DNA of 64,000 nt from Mikania micrantha (GCA_009363875.1 CM018690.1:1600788-1664787); one strand, 5' to 3'; shown: positions 20,855 to 33,800, counted from the stretch's first letter. The notes: generated from the sequence alone by a model not told the origin. Translations and numbers: made by a program.

Positions 20855-21882
20855 GAGTTAATTGCACGGATGGTCCATGTGGTTTACCCAGATTGCAATG
20901 ATGGTCCCTAACTTCCAGAAAACACAACGGTGGCCGAATACCTTGCAAAAACGTAACCCGGATGGCCCCTAGAGTGGATGTTTGTTATCTTTTTCTGTTA
21001 AATTTTTAAAAATGACAAAAATACCCCCTACCCTATCCTACTCATTTTCTGTCTTTGTTCAAGCAACCTCACCACCACCACCACCGGTCCACCACCACCA
21101 TCAGCCAACCACCCTGGATATACACCAACCGCAGACAATCGCATACGGTAGTAAGTGTCACCGTTCTTGCATATGAAATTGGGGCCACAAGTCCCCTTGA
21201 TTTTGCATAACTACGGCACCGCCAAACAACGTTCCATTGCCGGTGATGTTTTGATTTGGAATGATTATATTTGTTGGATGTTGAAAGCTACTTCAATTTC
21301 CGAAGGACAGGCTTCCGTCATCGGAGAGACGAAGAATCTGATCGGAACTGCTAGAAGCCTAGATGACATCGGAGCTCCTGGTAGTCTGGTTCCGACGAGA
21401 CGGAGCTCGCCGGAAGCGGTGATTGACAGGGACGAAGACGCGTTAACTGGAGTATCTTCGTTGACTGGCCATATTTTGTGGTTTTCGTGATGTTTGAATA
21501 GTAACGGAAAAGATGAATTGGCCGAGAATTCGGTGATCGGAGGAATCCGATCTTTCCATCTCTACTTAATTAAAAACCTTCAAGAAACATGATTCTTTAA
21601 TGGAGAAAGTGGAAATAGAGAAGAAATGGTGTGGTGGCGTTGGTAATCGCAATGTGGTGGTGGTGGTTGCTGACTTGATGTGAGGTAGAGGGAAAGGGTA
21701 GGGGTGAAGGGTATTTAGGTATTTTTACATCCCACTTAACTGAAAAAGATAACAGACATTCACTCCAAAGACCACCCGTGTTACGTTTTTGCGAAGTATT
21801 TGGCCACCGTTGTAATTTTTCGAAGTTAGGGACCACCAGTTCAATCTGGGTAAACCACATGGACCATCCGTGTAATTAACTC
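20855..21882. mobile_element. Non-autonomous Mutator-like element with 9-bp target duplication
   Basis: Terminal inverted repeats of roughly 160 bp (left from GAGTTAATTGCACGGATGG; right end complementary with minor mismatches) enclose a GC-richer core. Both flanks carry the identical 9-bp duplication TTTATTTTA (20846-20854 and 21883-21891), the signature of the Mutator superfamily. There is no transposase. The core (about 21060-21560) is much richer in GC than its surroundings and looks like captured coding sequence, making this a candidate Pack-MULE. Confidence 0.8.
21060..21560 (-). pseudogene. Possible captured gene fragment inside the Mutator-like element
   Basis: On the minus strand, pieces in different frames resemble a bulb-type lectin (S-domain) receptor: KIWPVNEDTPVNASSSLSIT followed by ASGELRLV, comparable with the W-x-x-N-R-D-x-P-V-N pattern of that family, and further on GTCGPNFICKNGD. 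Frames are broken by stops and shifts. The plus-strand frame at 21155-21490 shows no domain. The resemblance is by eye and weak, so the source gene is uncertain. Confidence 0.3.
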
Positions 21883-21910
21883 TTTATTTTATTATGTTTT
21901 AAATGAATAC

Positions 21911-21912
21911 AT

Positions 21913-21952
<40 letters not shown>

Positions 21953-21971
21953 TATATTTATTTATTTATTT
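21911..21971. repeat. TTTA microsatellite
   Basis: About 15 near-perfect TTTA units, starting just outside the right target duplication of the Mutator-like element. No gene lies between here and 22440. Confidence 0.9.
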
Positions 21972-22440
21972 TGAACAAGATAACCAACATGTATATTTAT
22001 GATTAGAACTCAGATCAGATATTACCAACCCACGAAGCATGACTAAAGAAAAACAAATGATTTTTTTTCCATTTTATTATACAAAGTACAAAAAAGTTAT
22101 ATAATTAACTAGTATTTTATTTTGCATCTAGCAACCAAATACAACTAGTATTATACCCGTCTAGTGGCCGGATACTTTGGTATAATGTCACCAATTCATC
22201 GAAAACAATAATTTCGAATAGTAAAAATTGTGACAACTTTTTGGTCTTGTAGTAAACAACAACCAACATTTAAAGAGGACCAAAATTTAAAAAAGGTTCT
22301 CACCAACACAGACTAATCAATAGTCACCTCAAGAAGAAATTAAGTTTAGACATTGATTTATGCAAAGAAATGGGAAAATCAACATTTAAACCCATACATG
22401 CAATATTTTTTACCAACAAATGTACCTGATTTTTAACTAA

Positions 22441-23025
22441 TCATGATACATCCACTTGTTCTTCCAATTTCCCATCTAAGTTATCAATCCTCTTTGATAA
22501 ATGCGTCTTTGTTGCCTGATTTAAGGAACACAAAAAGTATATCATGAACATTTCAATTAATTAAAAAGAGCAATAAAAATCTTGAGTACAAACTTAGAGA
22601 AATGGCATCTAAAAGTTGTTCTAAATTATTTTTCGTGCTTGAAACCGTATTTGTGATGTTACTTTTTGTCAAATACATGAGATCTAAAAATGAAAGACCC
22701 TAAATACCATTATGTGTGTGAAAGAGGCAATATTTAAAAGGTAACCTAACACATGTAAAGTTAACAAAAATTCAGAGCCAATTATACCTTCCACCACATA
22801 TATTTATAGCCCATAGTTTCCAATGCATCAGCTAGTAATTGTTGATACATGAAATTAAATATAAATTATAAAGAAAGGCACTCTAAACTCATATAAAAGT
22901 ACAGAAAATGTACAAAACCTCCATTCAAAACAATGATATGGTGTGGTGATGCCAATTGGTGAATTTCCATAGCCGATGAAGCGCTTTTTAAGCATGAATG
23001 TAAATCATCATGTACATCTAAGCAA
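22441..23025 (-). pseudogene. Remnant of a DUF1664-domain protein gene
   Basis: Four exon-like pieces on the minus strand follow the order of the plant DUF1664 family. They are 23025-22917 (ending LASPHHIIVLNG), 22850-22788 (LETMGYKYMWWK, then GT), 22683-22594 (DLMYLTKSNITNTVSSTKNN) and 22515-22441 (ATKTHLSKRIDNLDGKLEEQ then VDVS and a stop). Consensus-like GT and AG bases flank the pieces. The family proteins are small, with a hydrophobic segment before a WWKG motif and then a coiled coil; their function is poorly known. Here the residues after WWK are missing, the phase between pieces 2 and 3 does not fit, and the coiled coil ends early, so I call it a pseudogene. A further piece may exist near 23105-23170. 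Confidence 0.5.
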
Positions 23026-24580
23026 AGTTATCACACATGAACAAATAAGAACACCATCATATATACATTGTTCTTGAATGATAAGCAACTAAAAAACAAA
23101 GAAGTAGCCAACAATCACCTTCACTTTCATCTTGCTGATTTCCTTCATATCCTTTCAATAAATTATGCCCATTTAAACTCAAATGAAAAGTAAATCCCAA
23201 GTAAAACTTCAAATTACAATCCTAGCTACAATTTAAACCATTTAACATTATATTTATCTAAAACATGCAAATAATTTAATTCAATGATATGGTGTGGTGT
23301 GGTGAATGAGAGCAATTGAAGAAATGGATGTTGAAATAATTAGTGGTGAAAGTATGTTCTTCCTTCTTTGCAAATTAGTTGTCACATTTTGATGCATGAG
23401 TAGTTGAATAGAATCTGGAATGAAGAACACCGTCAGGAGTGGGCAAGAGTTGATTGATTATCATCATTCTGATTAGGGCCGATTGATTGAAATAATCAAT
23501 GGTTCACTAAACTAATAAATGGGCAATAACAATAACAATAATAAAATGAGAATGTTTACAATTTACCTAAATGAGAGGAATTAAAGAAATGAATGTTGAG
23601 TGGTGAGTCGTCAGTGTTCTTCCCTTTTTGTAATATGCTGTAGCTGTGACATTTTTGATAATTGAACAGAAATACACCGCATTAGGTGCTAATATCTCAG
23701 ATTGAACCTATATGAAATCCAATTAATCAATTACCTCATCCTTGCGATTGAATTTCTATTTCTTCCCCATCCTCATTATCAATCAAGCCTTTAAGTTGGG
23801 TTGGTCTATCAATTCAAGCTATTGTAAGAAGAGAAAGCCTAATTGTGGGTGGAAAGGGCAAGGCTGAATCGATAGGGACTAGGGATGATTGACGTACAAA
23901 CAATTCGGATGAGGAAATTTCGGTCAGTTAACAAAAACATGGGGAAGAAAGGGTAACCGCATGACCGTATGAGAGAGGATGTCTAATAAATTGAATTTAG
24001 ATGGTTAGGATTATATATTGGTTATTTTGAAAGGCTCTGAGGGCTGTTAATTTCACCGGTGTTTACACATATTAAACAAAAAACAAACTTACGCAATATA
24101 TTTTTACTTTTTAACAGGGTTTGGGAGAAGAATGGAGACAAACATTATCCTTATCTCAATTGGGATAGAAAAAAATGCTTCGAAAAAGTTTCCAGCTCAA
24201 ATATATCGTTTGAAGTTGATCGCTGCAACTCTTTAAATCTTATTTTCACAAAATAAGTAAAAACGTTAAAATTGGTACAATTTTGCCTTTCGCTAAAGGC
24301 CCACACATATATATATATCATATGCGTGCATCACAAATGAAACGATGGTGTGTGTATATATACATAAATATTATCATCCTTTTCCGATTGCTAATTCTTG
24401 ATGCTAAATATTTGCAAAAATTAAAAAAACAAAGTATGATAAAAATAAGCCTAAAATTCTTCGTAAAATATACAGAAATTCGTTCCAAAAGCTACACAAG
24501 ATTAACTCTCAATCCAACAAAAAAAATAGCCTTTTTTTTCTTCAAGATAAACCCGAACCATTACAGAATGGCAAAACGAG
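23026..24580. other. Intergenic, no supported gene
   Basis: AT-rich. A diverged direct duplication is visible: 23307-23400 and 23572-23655 share GAAGAAATG, GATGTTGA, GTGTTCTTCC and TGACATTTT-like words in the same order. This may be upstream DNA of the DUF1664 remnant and 3' flank of the receptor kinase. Short frames at 24059-24256 and 24283-24633 have no domain. Confidence 0.5.
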
Positions 24581-27500
24581 CTAACTCGAGCTTAGTTCAT
24601 CAATCCTTAACGGCCACTCTGAGCTTGGAGTAGTGGACGACCGTGACGTGTTGGTATATGACACACCCATCTTAGTCAATGGGCTAGAAGTTGAGCTGCT
24701 TAAACCTTGAGACATAAGGGACCGAGCGTTTAAAAATGGCGGTTGATGCGGGATCCGGATTGGATTCTGCCGGTTTTCTGGTTTTGTGGTCAAAAGCTCG
24801 ACCACTTCTGCCATCGATGGCCTTAGAGCCGCAGACGCTTGTGTGCACAAAAGCCCGATTTGCAGCACTTCTAACGCTTCATCTTGGGGGAAATCACCTT
24901 TCAGTAACGGATCAATTGCTTCTGACACAATTCCTTCTTTGTATAACTTCCAAACCTGGTGAGTTAAATAAAACTCGATTAAAAACAATGAAACAAGTTA
25001 AAAAGTTTGAAAATTTTGTTTGGACTTGTCATTGAACCGACTGCTGAAGCACTAGTTAACAACACAACTAGGTATAACCTCGTATTTTTTGTACCAGACT
25101 TTTATTTCTTTTTAGTAGATTATTTTTTTTATGTTTTGCATTTTTTATACTAGATTTTTGTGTTTTTTGTAATGCATATTTTGTTTTTTGTACTATATTT
25201 TTATTTTTTGTACTTGATTTCCATTTTTTTTAATTTTTTTATTTTTTTGTACTAATTTTTTCTTTGTACCCGATTTTATTTAAAACTGCCGGACACATCA
25301 CCGTCGGAGGATTGACGCGACCGATCGGCTGCGAAGAGGAGGGAGATTCACCTTGACGATCGAATATCGACCCCGGGGGGGGGGGGGTGGGTTGGGGGCT
25401 ACCATTTAGAAGGTTTAGTAAACAATGAGGGGTATTTTGTATTATTATTCAGATGTTCAACCAAACAGTCCTAATTAGTTCATCACTTAATAGTTCAGAC
25501 CCTCTTAACCATTCAGCATTTAATGATTCAAACGTTACCAAATGTTTCCTAAGTTTTCATTATAACTAAATTTTTTCTATAATCAACACGTGTATTAGAT
25601 GTGTATACAACCTAGTAATTTAATAATTAAAGAAAATAGTGAAAAAAACATGGGAGGCAGTGACTCAATGGTATCCTGAGATTCTTTCATATAGGAGGTC
25701 GTGGGTTCAAATATCTCCCGCAGCGAAAAAGGGGTCTAAGGAGAGTCAGGGGTTTTCCCATTAAGGTTTCCTCCTAAGGCGGTTATGGTGGCTCATAAGA
25801 GGTCCTGGTAACTAGACCTTGGTAAAATGACCTGGAAACAGTGGGCTCACACGATTGAGACCTTTGTCGTTCAAAAAAAAAAAAACCTAAACTCAACCTC
25901 TGTGTGTGTGTGAAAATATGTAGGCTTTTGTTACTTACAGTCTGCAAGAGCGATCCTGTATCTTCTACAAAGGCATTGTTTCTTTTGCCACAGGCGATTT
26001 CAAGAACCACAACTCCAAAACTAAAAACATCGGCTTTTTCAGTAAGTTGGCCTCGGACTATGTATTCAGGTGCCATATACCCTCTGAAATAACACAAGTT
26101 ACCTCGGCATTTTTCACAAAAAAGATGATTAAATTGCAGCAAAAAAACATGCTAATGAGCAATTTTAGAAAGATTTTCTTACAAAGTTCCAGCAATCCCG
26201 GTGGTAAGATGACTCCGATCAGCCCCAAAAGTCCTCACGAGCCCAAAATCAGCAATTTTTGGAGAAAAATCTTTGTCGAGAAGAATGTTGCTGCTTTTGA
26301 TGTCCCTATGGATGATTCTTACATGACACCCTCCATGAAGATAAACTAACCCTTCAGCTGTTCCTAGGATCACCCCCATTCTCTGTTTCCAGCTAAGAAC
26401 CTGCACTTTATCCTTGTCTAAAAAAAAAAAAATTCAAATCATCAATAGAAGTATATAACTTGAAATTTAAATACAACCATACCCACCAAAAAGAACAAAC
26501 AACAGACCATTTTTGACATGTAGGAGATAGAAAGCTATCATTAAAATATTGATAGTGGCATCAACATATGTAATATCGTAAAACAGATAAGGAAATTACC
26601 GAAAAGGAAGTGATCAAGGCTCTTGTTTGGAACAAATTCATAGACCAAAAGACTCTCTGGCCCTTCGATACTGCAAGCTAAAAGCTTGACAAGATTCTTG
26701 TGTTCAATTGCACTGATCAGATTGACTTCATTAAAGAACTCATCGACCCATTGTCGTGTGTTGAAAAACAATCGTTTCACAGCAACAACATCTCCGTTAG
26801 GAAGGAGTCCTTTGTAGACTGAGCCCGCTCCCCCTTGGCCCAACTTGTTTGAAAGATCAAAGTAATTTGTTGCTTTCTCAAGTGTTTCGTATTTGTATTT
26901 CAATCCCGACTTGTTAAACGAATTCGATAGCATGCCCAAGTTTTTCCGCTCTATAAAGCAAGTCACGATTTTGGTTATTCTGGTCAGCAAAATTTATATC
27001 GTGCTTTTCTTATTTTCAGTTGAGAATTAAGATTGAAGTTTACCTTCTCTGATCTTTGATAGTCTTATATATGCAGCATAACCAGCAAAAGATGAGATCA
27101 TGAGGAATGCAACTGCAGCCAAGACAACAGCTACTTTGGCTCCTGGACTAGAAAGCCCTGAAATGATTCAAAATTACCATTATACCCTTTTTAACTGAAC
27201 ACCTGATTAAAAATATGTTATTTGTGGAAACAGTAAATCAACGTCTTTTCATTTATATCTCCTGAGACCGCATCCAATGCGCACGTCTCAGCCGGCGCAC
27301 GTCTCAGCCGGCGCACGTCCGACGTGGACCACCGCACCTCCAACGGACGTAGTGGAGAGGAAGAAGCAGCCAACGCACGTTGCCCACACGCAAGTGGAGA
27401 CGTGCGGAGAAAGGGTAGGAAGGATGGGTTCGTGATATGGAAGAGAGAGATGCATGTGGGAAGGATGAGTTGGAGTTAAAAAGTGAGAAGAGGATGTATG

Positions 27501-29726
27501 TAGGAAGAATGGGTAAAAAGCTGGACGTAGTAAATGCATCCTTATGCATTACTGAGTAGTCTAAGATGCAGTAAAACGATTAACAGGGAGAACTTTGAAG
27601 TAGCCATAAAAAAGTCAGGGCTCCCAATCGAGAACATCATGTTATTTATTCTAAATTGTTATCAATGCTAAGCACCATTTTTTATTTAAAGAAATGCAAA
27701 TAATATGATTGATTTTAGTTTATTTTAGTTTATTTTAATTTATGATTTTATTTATTTATTTATTTATTATTATTTTTTTGTGTCTATTTGGAAAACTAAA
27801 CATCCAAACAAAAATAGGCATAAAGAAAAGGGCGAAGACTTAAAAGTCAACAAAATAAGTTTGGAAATTCTTCTAGGTAGGTTCACCAAAACAAACACCC
27901 TTGATCTAAGGCCAATAATTGAAACAAACTTGCACATGGAGGTTCATAGAATAATATTTCCACCTAATGCCATATTAGACCCAAAAAGAGGCTTTTGGGT
28001 GTCAAAAAAGATTACATTTTAGTTCTCATTATTTGCAAGGAATTGGTTGGTTGGCTTAGATTATAAAAATTGAGAATCATGCTAAAACCATAATGTACTC
28101 AAGGACGAAGCTTCTTTAGGGGCGGGGGCGGAGGACCACCCCCTCTTTTTGGTCCGTAGTGTTAATTTTTCGGCCGTAAATGTTATTTTTAGTTAAAAAG
28201 AGTGGTTCCCCCCACCTTCAAAAAATTAACATGTATTCTGGCTGTCGTAATTTTTGCCCCCCCCCAACCCACCCACCCACTTTGAAAGCTTTCAAGCTCC
28301 GTCACTGAGAACGTATTGCAATACTAATAAAAGTTTCAGAACTAAAAACTAAATCGAGCCAAGCTTGATTAATTCTAAAAATAAAACAAAAATGTTTGAT
28401 ACATGATCTTGAGCTTTAATATAACACAGTTAATGAAACATATAGAGTATTAGGCCAGCTTGATTATTTATTTATTTTTTAGCTTTGTACCTTTTTTTTT
28501 TCATATTTTGCTATATATAAAAACACCAGTATTTATTTTTAATAAAACAATAATCCTTATAAATTCTTTTGAATAAAAAAAGCATAAATAAAAAAAAAAT
28601 ATATAATTATATATACATGTAATTATGTGTGTGTGAGTATATGTGTAGTATAAAATAGAGTCGTGCCCGCTGGTCGAGCCATGAGCCGCTAAACCTAGCT
28701 TGAGGTCTGCTCAATTACAAAACAAGCCAAGTCGCCTTGGAAACAAGCTTTTTTTCGATTTAAGTGAGCTTCGAGCTGCTTGGCTAGTTTATAAACGATC
28801 TTTCTTCGAGTCAAGTGAGCCACAAACTTTTACTAAACAAACCAAAGATACCCATATCAATTTTGAGTTTGACAGCTACAATGTTTGACCTTTGAATTTG
28901 GAAAAAGTCAAAAAAGGAAGCAAGGAACCAAGGCCATTATAGTTGAAAATTGGCCAATCTTGAGCACAACTTGCAATGAAAAAAAAAGGTAATGGCGGAT
29001 TTGAACTAAAAAGTTCGTAAATGATTAAGAAAAATCAAAAATAAACATATATTAATTAGAACAAATCACAAAATTTGGTAAAATACTCTTAGGTCATTTC
29101 TAATTTTTCCGCTGCTCAACCAAAATCGTTACTAAAACCAGCCGAATTTCGGTAAGTAAGCTTTTCATAAACCAAGGGATTTACAAAAAGCAAACTTAAT
29201 AAATGATGAACAAGCATGAGCTCACAGCTTTTTTGAAGAGTTAAATTGTAAGTATATACAGGATATAAAGTCAAAAGTGCAACATGATGAACATGAGATC
29301 ACAGAACACATATTCAACTAAAAAAGAAGCTTCCGAGCATTGGGATCAAAGTTGAATTCAAAAATATTGAACGGAAATTTTCAAACTAATCAAAAACTTG
29401 ATATTTCGACAAAATAAAATAAAATACACAAAATCAATCCAGCATTCGAGAAACCCATAATAGAAACCAAAGATTCAGCCTTGCTAACATAAACTTTTTT
29501 TTTATTTTATTTATTTTTTGTTGAAATCAGATGATCTTAATTCAAAGAATAAAACACAGAGAGCAGAAACCCATAATAGAATCTAAAAATTCAACCTTCT
29601 GTAAAACTCTATTTTTATTATTATTTTTTATTTTTAGAAATAAGATGATCTTGAATAACAGAACGAACACATGATAAAACACAACCCACAACAAAACCCA
29701 ACCTTGAAAAAGTAAAACCATTTATT

Positions 29727-29779
<53 letters not shown>

Positions 29780-30701
29780 CAGAAATCAAATGATCTTGAT
29801 TCACAGAACAAAACCCACAAAATTGAACAATCACACAGAAAAAGAGAACAAGTGAAATACCCGAACTACCCCCATCTGCAGCTGAAACATTATTGAAAAA
29901 CTTCTGTGTAGAATACCTCAAATAACACCCTGCAATCATACTCCTTCCTTCTCTACTCGGCAAACACCCAATCGCTTCAGATTTCGCTTTATTTAAACAA
30001 ACCCTACACTCATCATTCGTCAAACTCTCCCAACACTGAGCCAATCCATAAACACCCTTCAAACCGATAACACCAAATCCACCATTATTCAATGCTAAAT
30101 TCGTAACATTTTCAACCAATTCATTAGCACTTCGATTGAATTCAACAAGCCCGCCTTCAAAATCATCCCAATTTGTCCTCAACACACCAGAAGTGCAATT
30201 TCTAGCATCAGTTGCAGGATCAACAGCTTCTTGAAAAAAACTGTAGTTATCGTAACGAACGAAACACCCATCAAGGAAAATCCGCCCGGAAGTCCGGGGA
30301 AGACATCCGGGAACGGCGGTCCGGCTTACCGCGTAGCAAACAAGACAATCGGTGCGTGAAAGATCACGGTGGCATTGGATCAACGCGTAGAAAGGGGCTA
30401 AAGTGGGATCGGTGACGTTTGTAACGGCAAAATTATTGTTTGAATTGTTGAGATTGCTAGATAGTCGTTCCATTGCTTGTACGAATGTGGGGATGAAGCT
30501 CACCGTCGTTGCTCGACCACTGCCGCAGGTGAGGTTGCCGGCGGGGGTTGCACGGGGATCGGAATTGACTGTGGAGATTGAGAGGATTAGGGGGAAAAAA
30601 AGGACCCATGTGGGAAAATTGATCGGGGATTGCATATGGGTTTTGATTGCTTGATCGAGAGGTTGGGTTCTGAATCTTGATTTCCAGGCGGATGATTGCA
30701 T
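24581..30701 (-). CDS. Cysteine-rich receptor-like protein kinase (CRK2/CRK3-like), six exons
   Basis: Plasma-membrane receptor kinase with a secreted DUF26 ectodomain. Exons by splice sites: 30701-29861 (alternative in-phase donor after 29870), 27157-27044, 26950-26600, 26417-26183, 26083-25939 and 24955-24581. They sum to 2,061 bp, 686 residues plus stop, with every junction in phase. The signal peptide follows Met23 (TWVLFFPLILSISTV), so ATG 30635 is the likelier start. Two DUF26 modules carry CX8CX2C (C110, C119, C122 and C223, C232, C235). Exon 2 gives the membrane span (VAVVLAAVAFLMISSFAGY). The kinase shows GQGGAGSVYKG, VAVKRL, IIHRDIKSSNILL, IADFG and MAPEY, so it should be active. 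CRKs act in immune and redox signalling; this gene's own ligand is unknown. Intron 1 (2.7 kb) and the last intron (1 kb, holding a SINE) are enlarged. It is the only intact host gene in view. Confidence 0.93.
25080..25400. other. Low-complexity part of the CRK last intron
   Basis: T-rich with repeated TTTTTGTACT words to about 25270, then a GC-rich 100 bp ending in a 13-G run near 25376-25388. No coding sign. Confidence 0.55.
25645..25885 (+). mobile_element. tRNA-derived SINE in the last intron of the CRK gene
   Basis: About 240 bp with a pol III A-box (AGTGACTCAATGGTA near 25660) and B-box (GTGGGTTCAAAT, 25702-25712) at tRNA-like spacing. An unrelated body follows, ending in a 13-A tail at 25873-25885. 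It is antisense to the host gene. The target duplication cannot be fixed because both flanks are A-rich (candidate AAAAAAAC). Confidence 0.75.
27275..27320. repeat. 16-bp GC-rich tandem repeat in CRK intron 1
   Basis: GCGCACGTCTCAGCCG occurs twice in tandem (27278-27309) followed by a partial third unit. It opens a 270-bp GC-rich island (27250-27540) in an AT-rich intron, whose right end has a TGCATcctTATGCA inverted pair; an old small DNA transposon is possible. Confidence 0.55.
28100..28315. mobile_element. Possible MITE in CRK intron 1
   Basis: The left end reads GGACGAAGCTTC and the right end, on the other strand, TGACGGAGCTTG, about 210 bp apart. The segment is G-rich then C-rich, unlike the intron around it. 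No clear target duplication was found. Confidence 0.3.
29727..29777. repeat. TA microsatellite at the 5' end of CRK intron 1
   Basis: About 25 TA units, slightly interrupted (ATATGTATAT). It lies inside the longest frame of exon 1 but beyond the splice donor, so it is intronic. Confidence 0.85.
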
Positions 30702-30863
30702 TTTTGGTGGTGTTCATGTGGATGTGGGTGTATAAAAAGGAGCGAAGAAGGTGAGAAAACGGTGGTTAAGTCAAAGGTTTTGACCCGATTTCACACGATT
30801 TTCTTATTCTCTCTCTTCATTACCCAAGTCATTCAAACTACATGATTACTTTTAGCTGGCTTG
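30702..30863 (-). promoter_or_regulatory. Remaining proximal upstream region of the CRK gene
   Basis: Only about 160 bp separate the first ATG (30701) from the hAT insertion. On the plus strand GTATAAAAAGG (30730-30740) would point away from the gene; on the minus strand the same site reads CTTTTTATAC, a weak TATA candidate. Pyrimidine-rich TTCTCTCTC follows upstream. The rest of the original promoter now lies beyond 33943. Confidence 0.4.
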
Positions 30864-33800
30864 TAGTCAACGGTTCGGTTTACGGTTTAAATGGTTTATT
30901 CGGTTAGGGTTAAACGGTTTTTTAATTTTTTTTACCCCAACCGAAAACCGAACCGTATCTTGGATTAGCCAACCCGAACCATATTAAACCGAATTCAATT
31001 CGGTTTGAATTCGGTTAATAACCGAACAACCCGAATCAAACCGCTTTTAACCGTATTCTGTTAACCACTTCAAACAACATAAAAATAACTAAATAAGCAT
31101 ATCCTAACATACATGAAAAGTTCAAAGTTCAAAGTTCAAACATAAACCAAACATACAAAAATTGTTCAAGGTTCACACAACAGTCTAAAACATAAATATT
31201 AGATGCCACCATGAAAACATAAACAAAAAACTTTGATTTTCTCCGGCTTATCTTCACTCTTTACTCGATTGGTGTCTTTCTCATCTCTACAATAAACAAG
31301 CAAACAAAATATAACTATACTATTAGATGTCGAGTTTGTGAATATAATGCATATATTTTAATGAAACATATAAAACATGAGTTAATGACCCGCTTCAAGT
31401 CTATCAAGATGTTCAATGCTTTCTTCCACATTAGATGCAACACTATTTGAACGAATCCTATCCTGACAACAAATTAAAGCTTCAACAGCTTGAGGAGTTA
31501 AAGAACTCCTAAACGAGTCCAACACACTACCTCCAGTGCTAAATGTAGATTCAGAAGCGACTGTTGAAATTAGGATGGCTAAAATATCACGTGCAACAAG
31601 TGACAATATAGGAAATGCTGGACTTCTCTTTCTCCACCAACCCAAAACAGTGAAATCCTGACTCTCAAACCGAACATCATCTCCTTCAATCTCCTCTTTC
31701 AAATATCTATCCAACTCAGTCTTTAAATCTTCGGTCACACCCAATTCTGCCTTTTGTCTTTGAACCTCGGCCATCTTTCTCTCCCTAAGTGCTTTAAATG
31801 TATCATCAACATTGCCAAATAAACTAAAACCTTTAGTACTCGAAGTGTCCTCATTCACAATCTTTGATGAAGACGATGAAGCCTTGTTCGATGCACGTCC
31901 GAGTGAATTCTTTTGTAATCATTGAATATTTCAAGCAATGCATTTTCACATAATTGAACAACTTTATCCCCAGTTTCATTTCCATACATGCCACGTAGAT
32001 TGACCTTAAGATACGCCAGTTTTGTCCTCGGATCAAAAAGAGAAGCAATAAACACTAGTAAGTTGAATTTATTGAGATCACCACAATACTTGTTAAATTT
32101 CAATGTCATTGACATGGCCATATTCGACAACTGGTCATCTTTGCTTGACATACAGTGTTACAAAACACTATCCATAAAACTAATGGGGTCTAGATATGTG
32201 TTTGAAGTAATGCAATTTGTTCCTTAATTAACATAAAAAAATGTTAGCTAATAAAAATAAACATATAAATAAGAAGAATATAATAATAAAAAATAGTTAG
32301 TACCTGAAACTCTAAGGGTAAGCTCATAAAAATGTTCAAGAAAACCTCCCAGCCTTCTTGCATTTTCCCAATCGTGATGGAATGACAAGTGCTGGCTGAC
32401 AAATCCGCATACATCTTCTAAACCCCTCATTTTCTACAAACTTGAAAGGCAACTCATCAACAACCAACATCTCAGCTACTGCCCTCCTACCTTTTTTCTG
32501 GTCAAACTTAAATGATTGTAAGTTAACTTTACTATCTCCTGTTTCCTCATCCTCTTCTATGCTAAACGCAAGTTTTGACTGATTATTGGAACTATTGTTA
32601 GGATTACCCTTGCATACCAAAATATGGTTTCGCATATTGGATGTACCAGAATGTTTTGATTGAGCACCATAATTTGCACTACAGTAATTACATTTTGACC
32701 TCTGTTGTCCATGTTCATCAACATACTTGGTGAAATGCTTCCATACATTTGATCTTGGGGTATAAGTCTTTCTTTGTTTTTTTGATTCAACCGTGTTCAA
32801 GTTACTTGGATTAGAATCATCTTCCATAGACATTATCAAATTTTGGACAATCTGCATAACACATAATGACACACATTAAATGATAAGTGACACACAAATT
32901 TTGGACAATCTGGCAACACATAATGGACAATCTGCATAACACATAACACTATTGGGTTGATGAAGCTAATGGGCTAATGGACCAGAAGATTTGATGGGCT
33001 GGACAACATACCATTTGCCCAAGATAGCCACTTTAATGGCATAACAATAATATAAATTATCACCCCTCAAAAAACAAAAACCACATCATTCCATCAAAAC
33101 TGATATTAACTTAGAAGGATGTTACTTTGGAAAACAACAGTTAACATTAGTATTAAAAGCAATTTGAAATCCTAAGGTTGGTTGGCTATAATAAAATGAA
33201 AGAACAATTTTGGTTTGACTGTTCACCGGGATATTCAAAATAATTACAGATTCATGTCCTAAGATAATAATCAGCATGTAAATTCCAAAAGCAAAGAAAC
33301 TAACAACAAATCACATGATGCCAAATGCTAGTGGCAACACATAATGGACAATCTTTCTTGTTTTAGAGGTTTTCTAGTGGTTTTTGGTTAGATTCGTTGG
33401 TCTTTATGAATCACTATGATTCTGTGATTCTTCTTGATTAGCTATTGTTGCTTCATCTCTGTATTATGTGATTTCTCTGTGAAAACCCAGCCAAATCTAT
33501 ATAAACAAGTTACAAGCGTACCTGAGTCCTGAGGTCTTTAGATCGGCGGCAGGAGCGGCCGGCGGCAGGAGCAGTCGACGGGGAAGTATGGAACGTGAGT
33601 CGATTAGGGCTAGAGAAGAAATGGAAGATTGGAAGTTGGACCTTGGAAGTATGGAGCGGCGCTTGTGATTGTGAATGACTGAATGAGAATAACATAATTC
33701 CAATATCTTCTTATGGGTACAAGTAGGGCATCCTCAAAATAATAAAAAAATAATACTAATTCGGTTTAAACGGTTTAAACCGAATTCAAAAAAATCCTGG

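Noticed and set aside
25371..25391. G-quadruplex promoter element
   Set aside because: A single G-run of 13 in intronic low-complexity DNA; no spaced G-tracts of the needed pattern.
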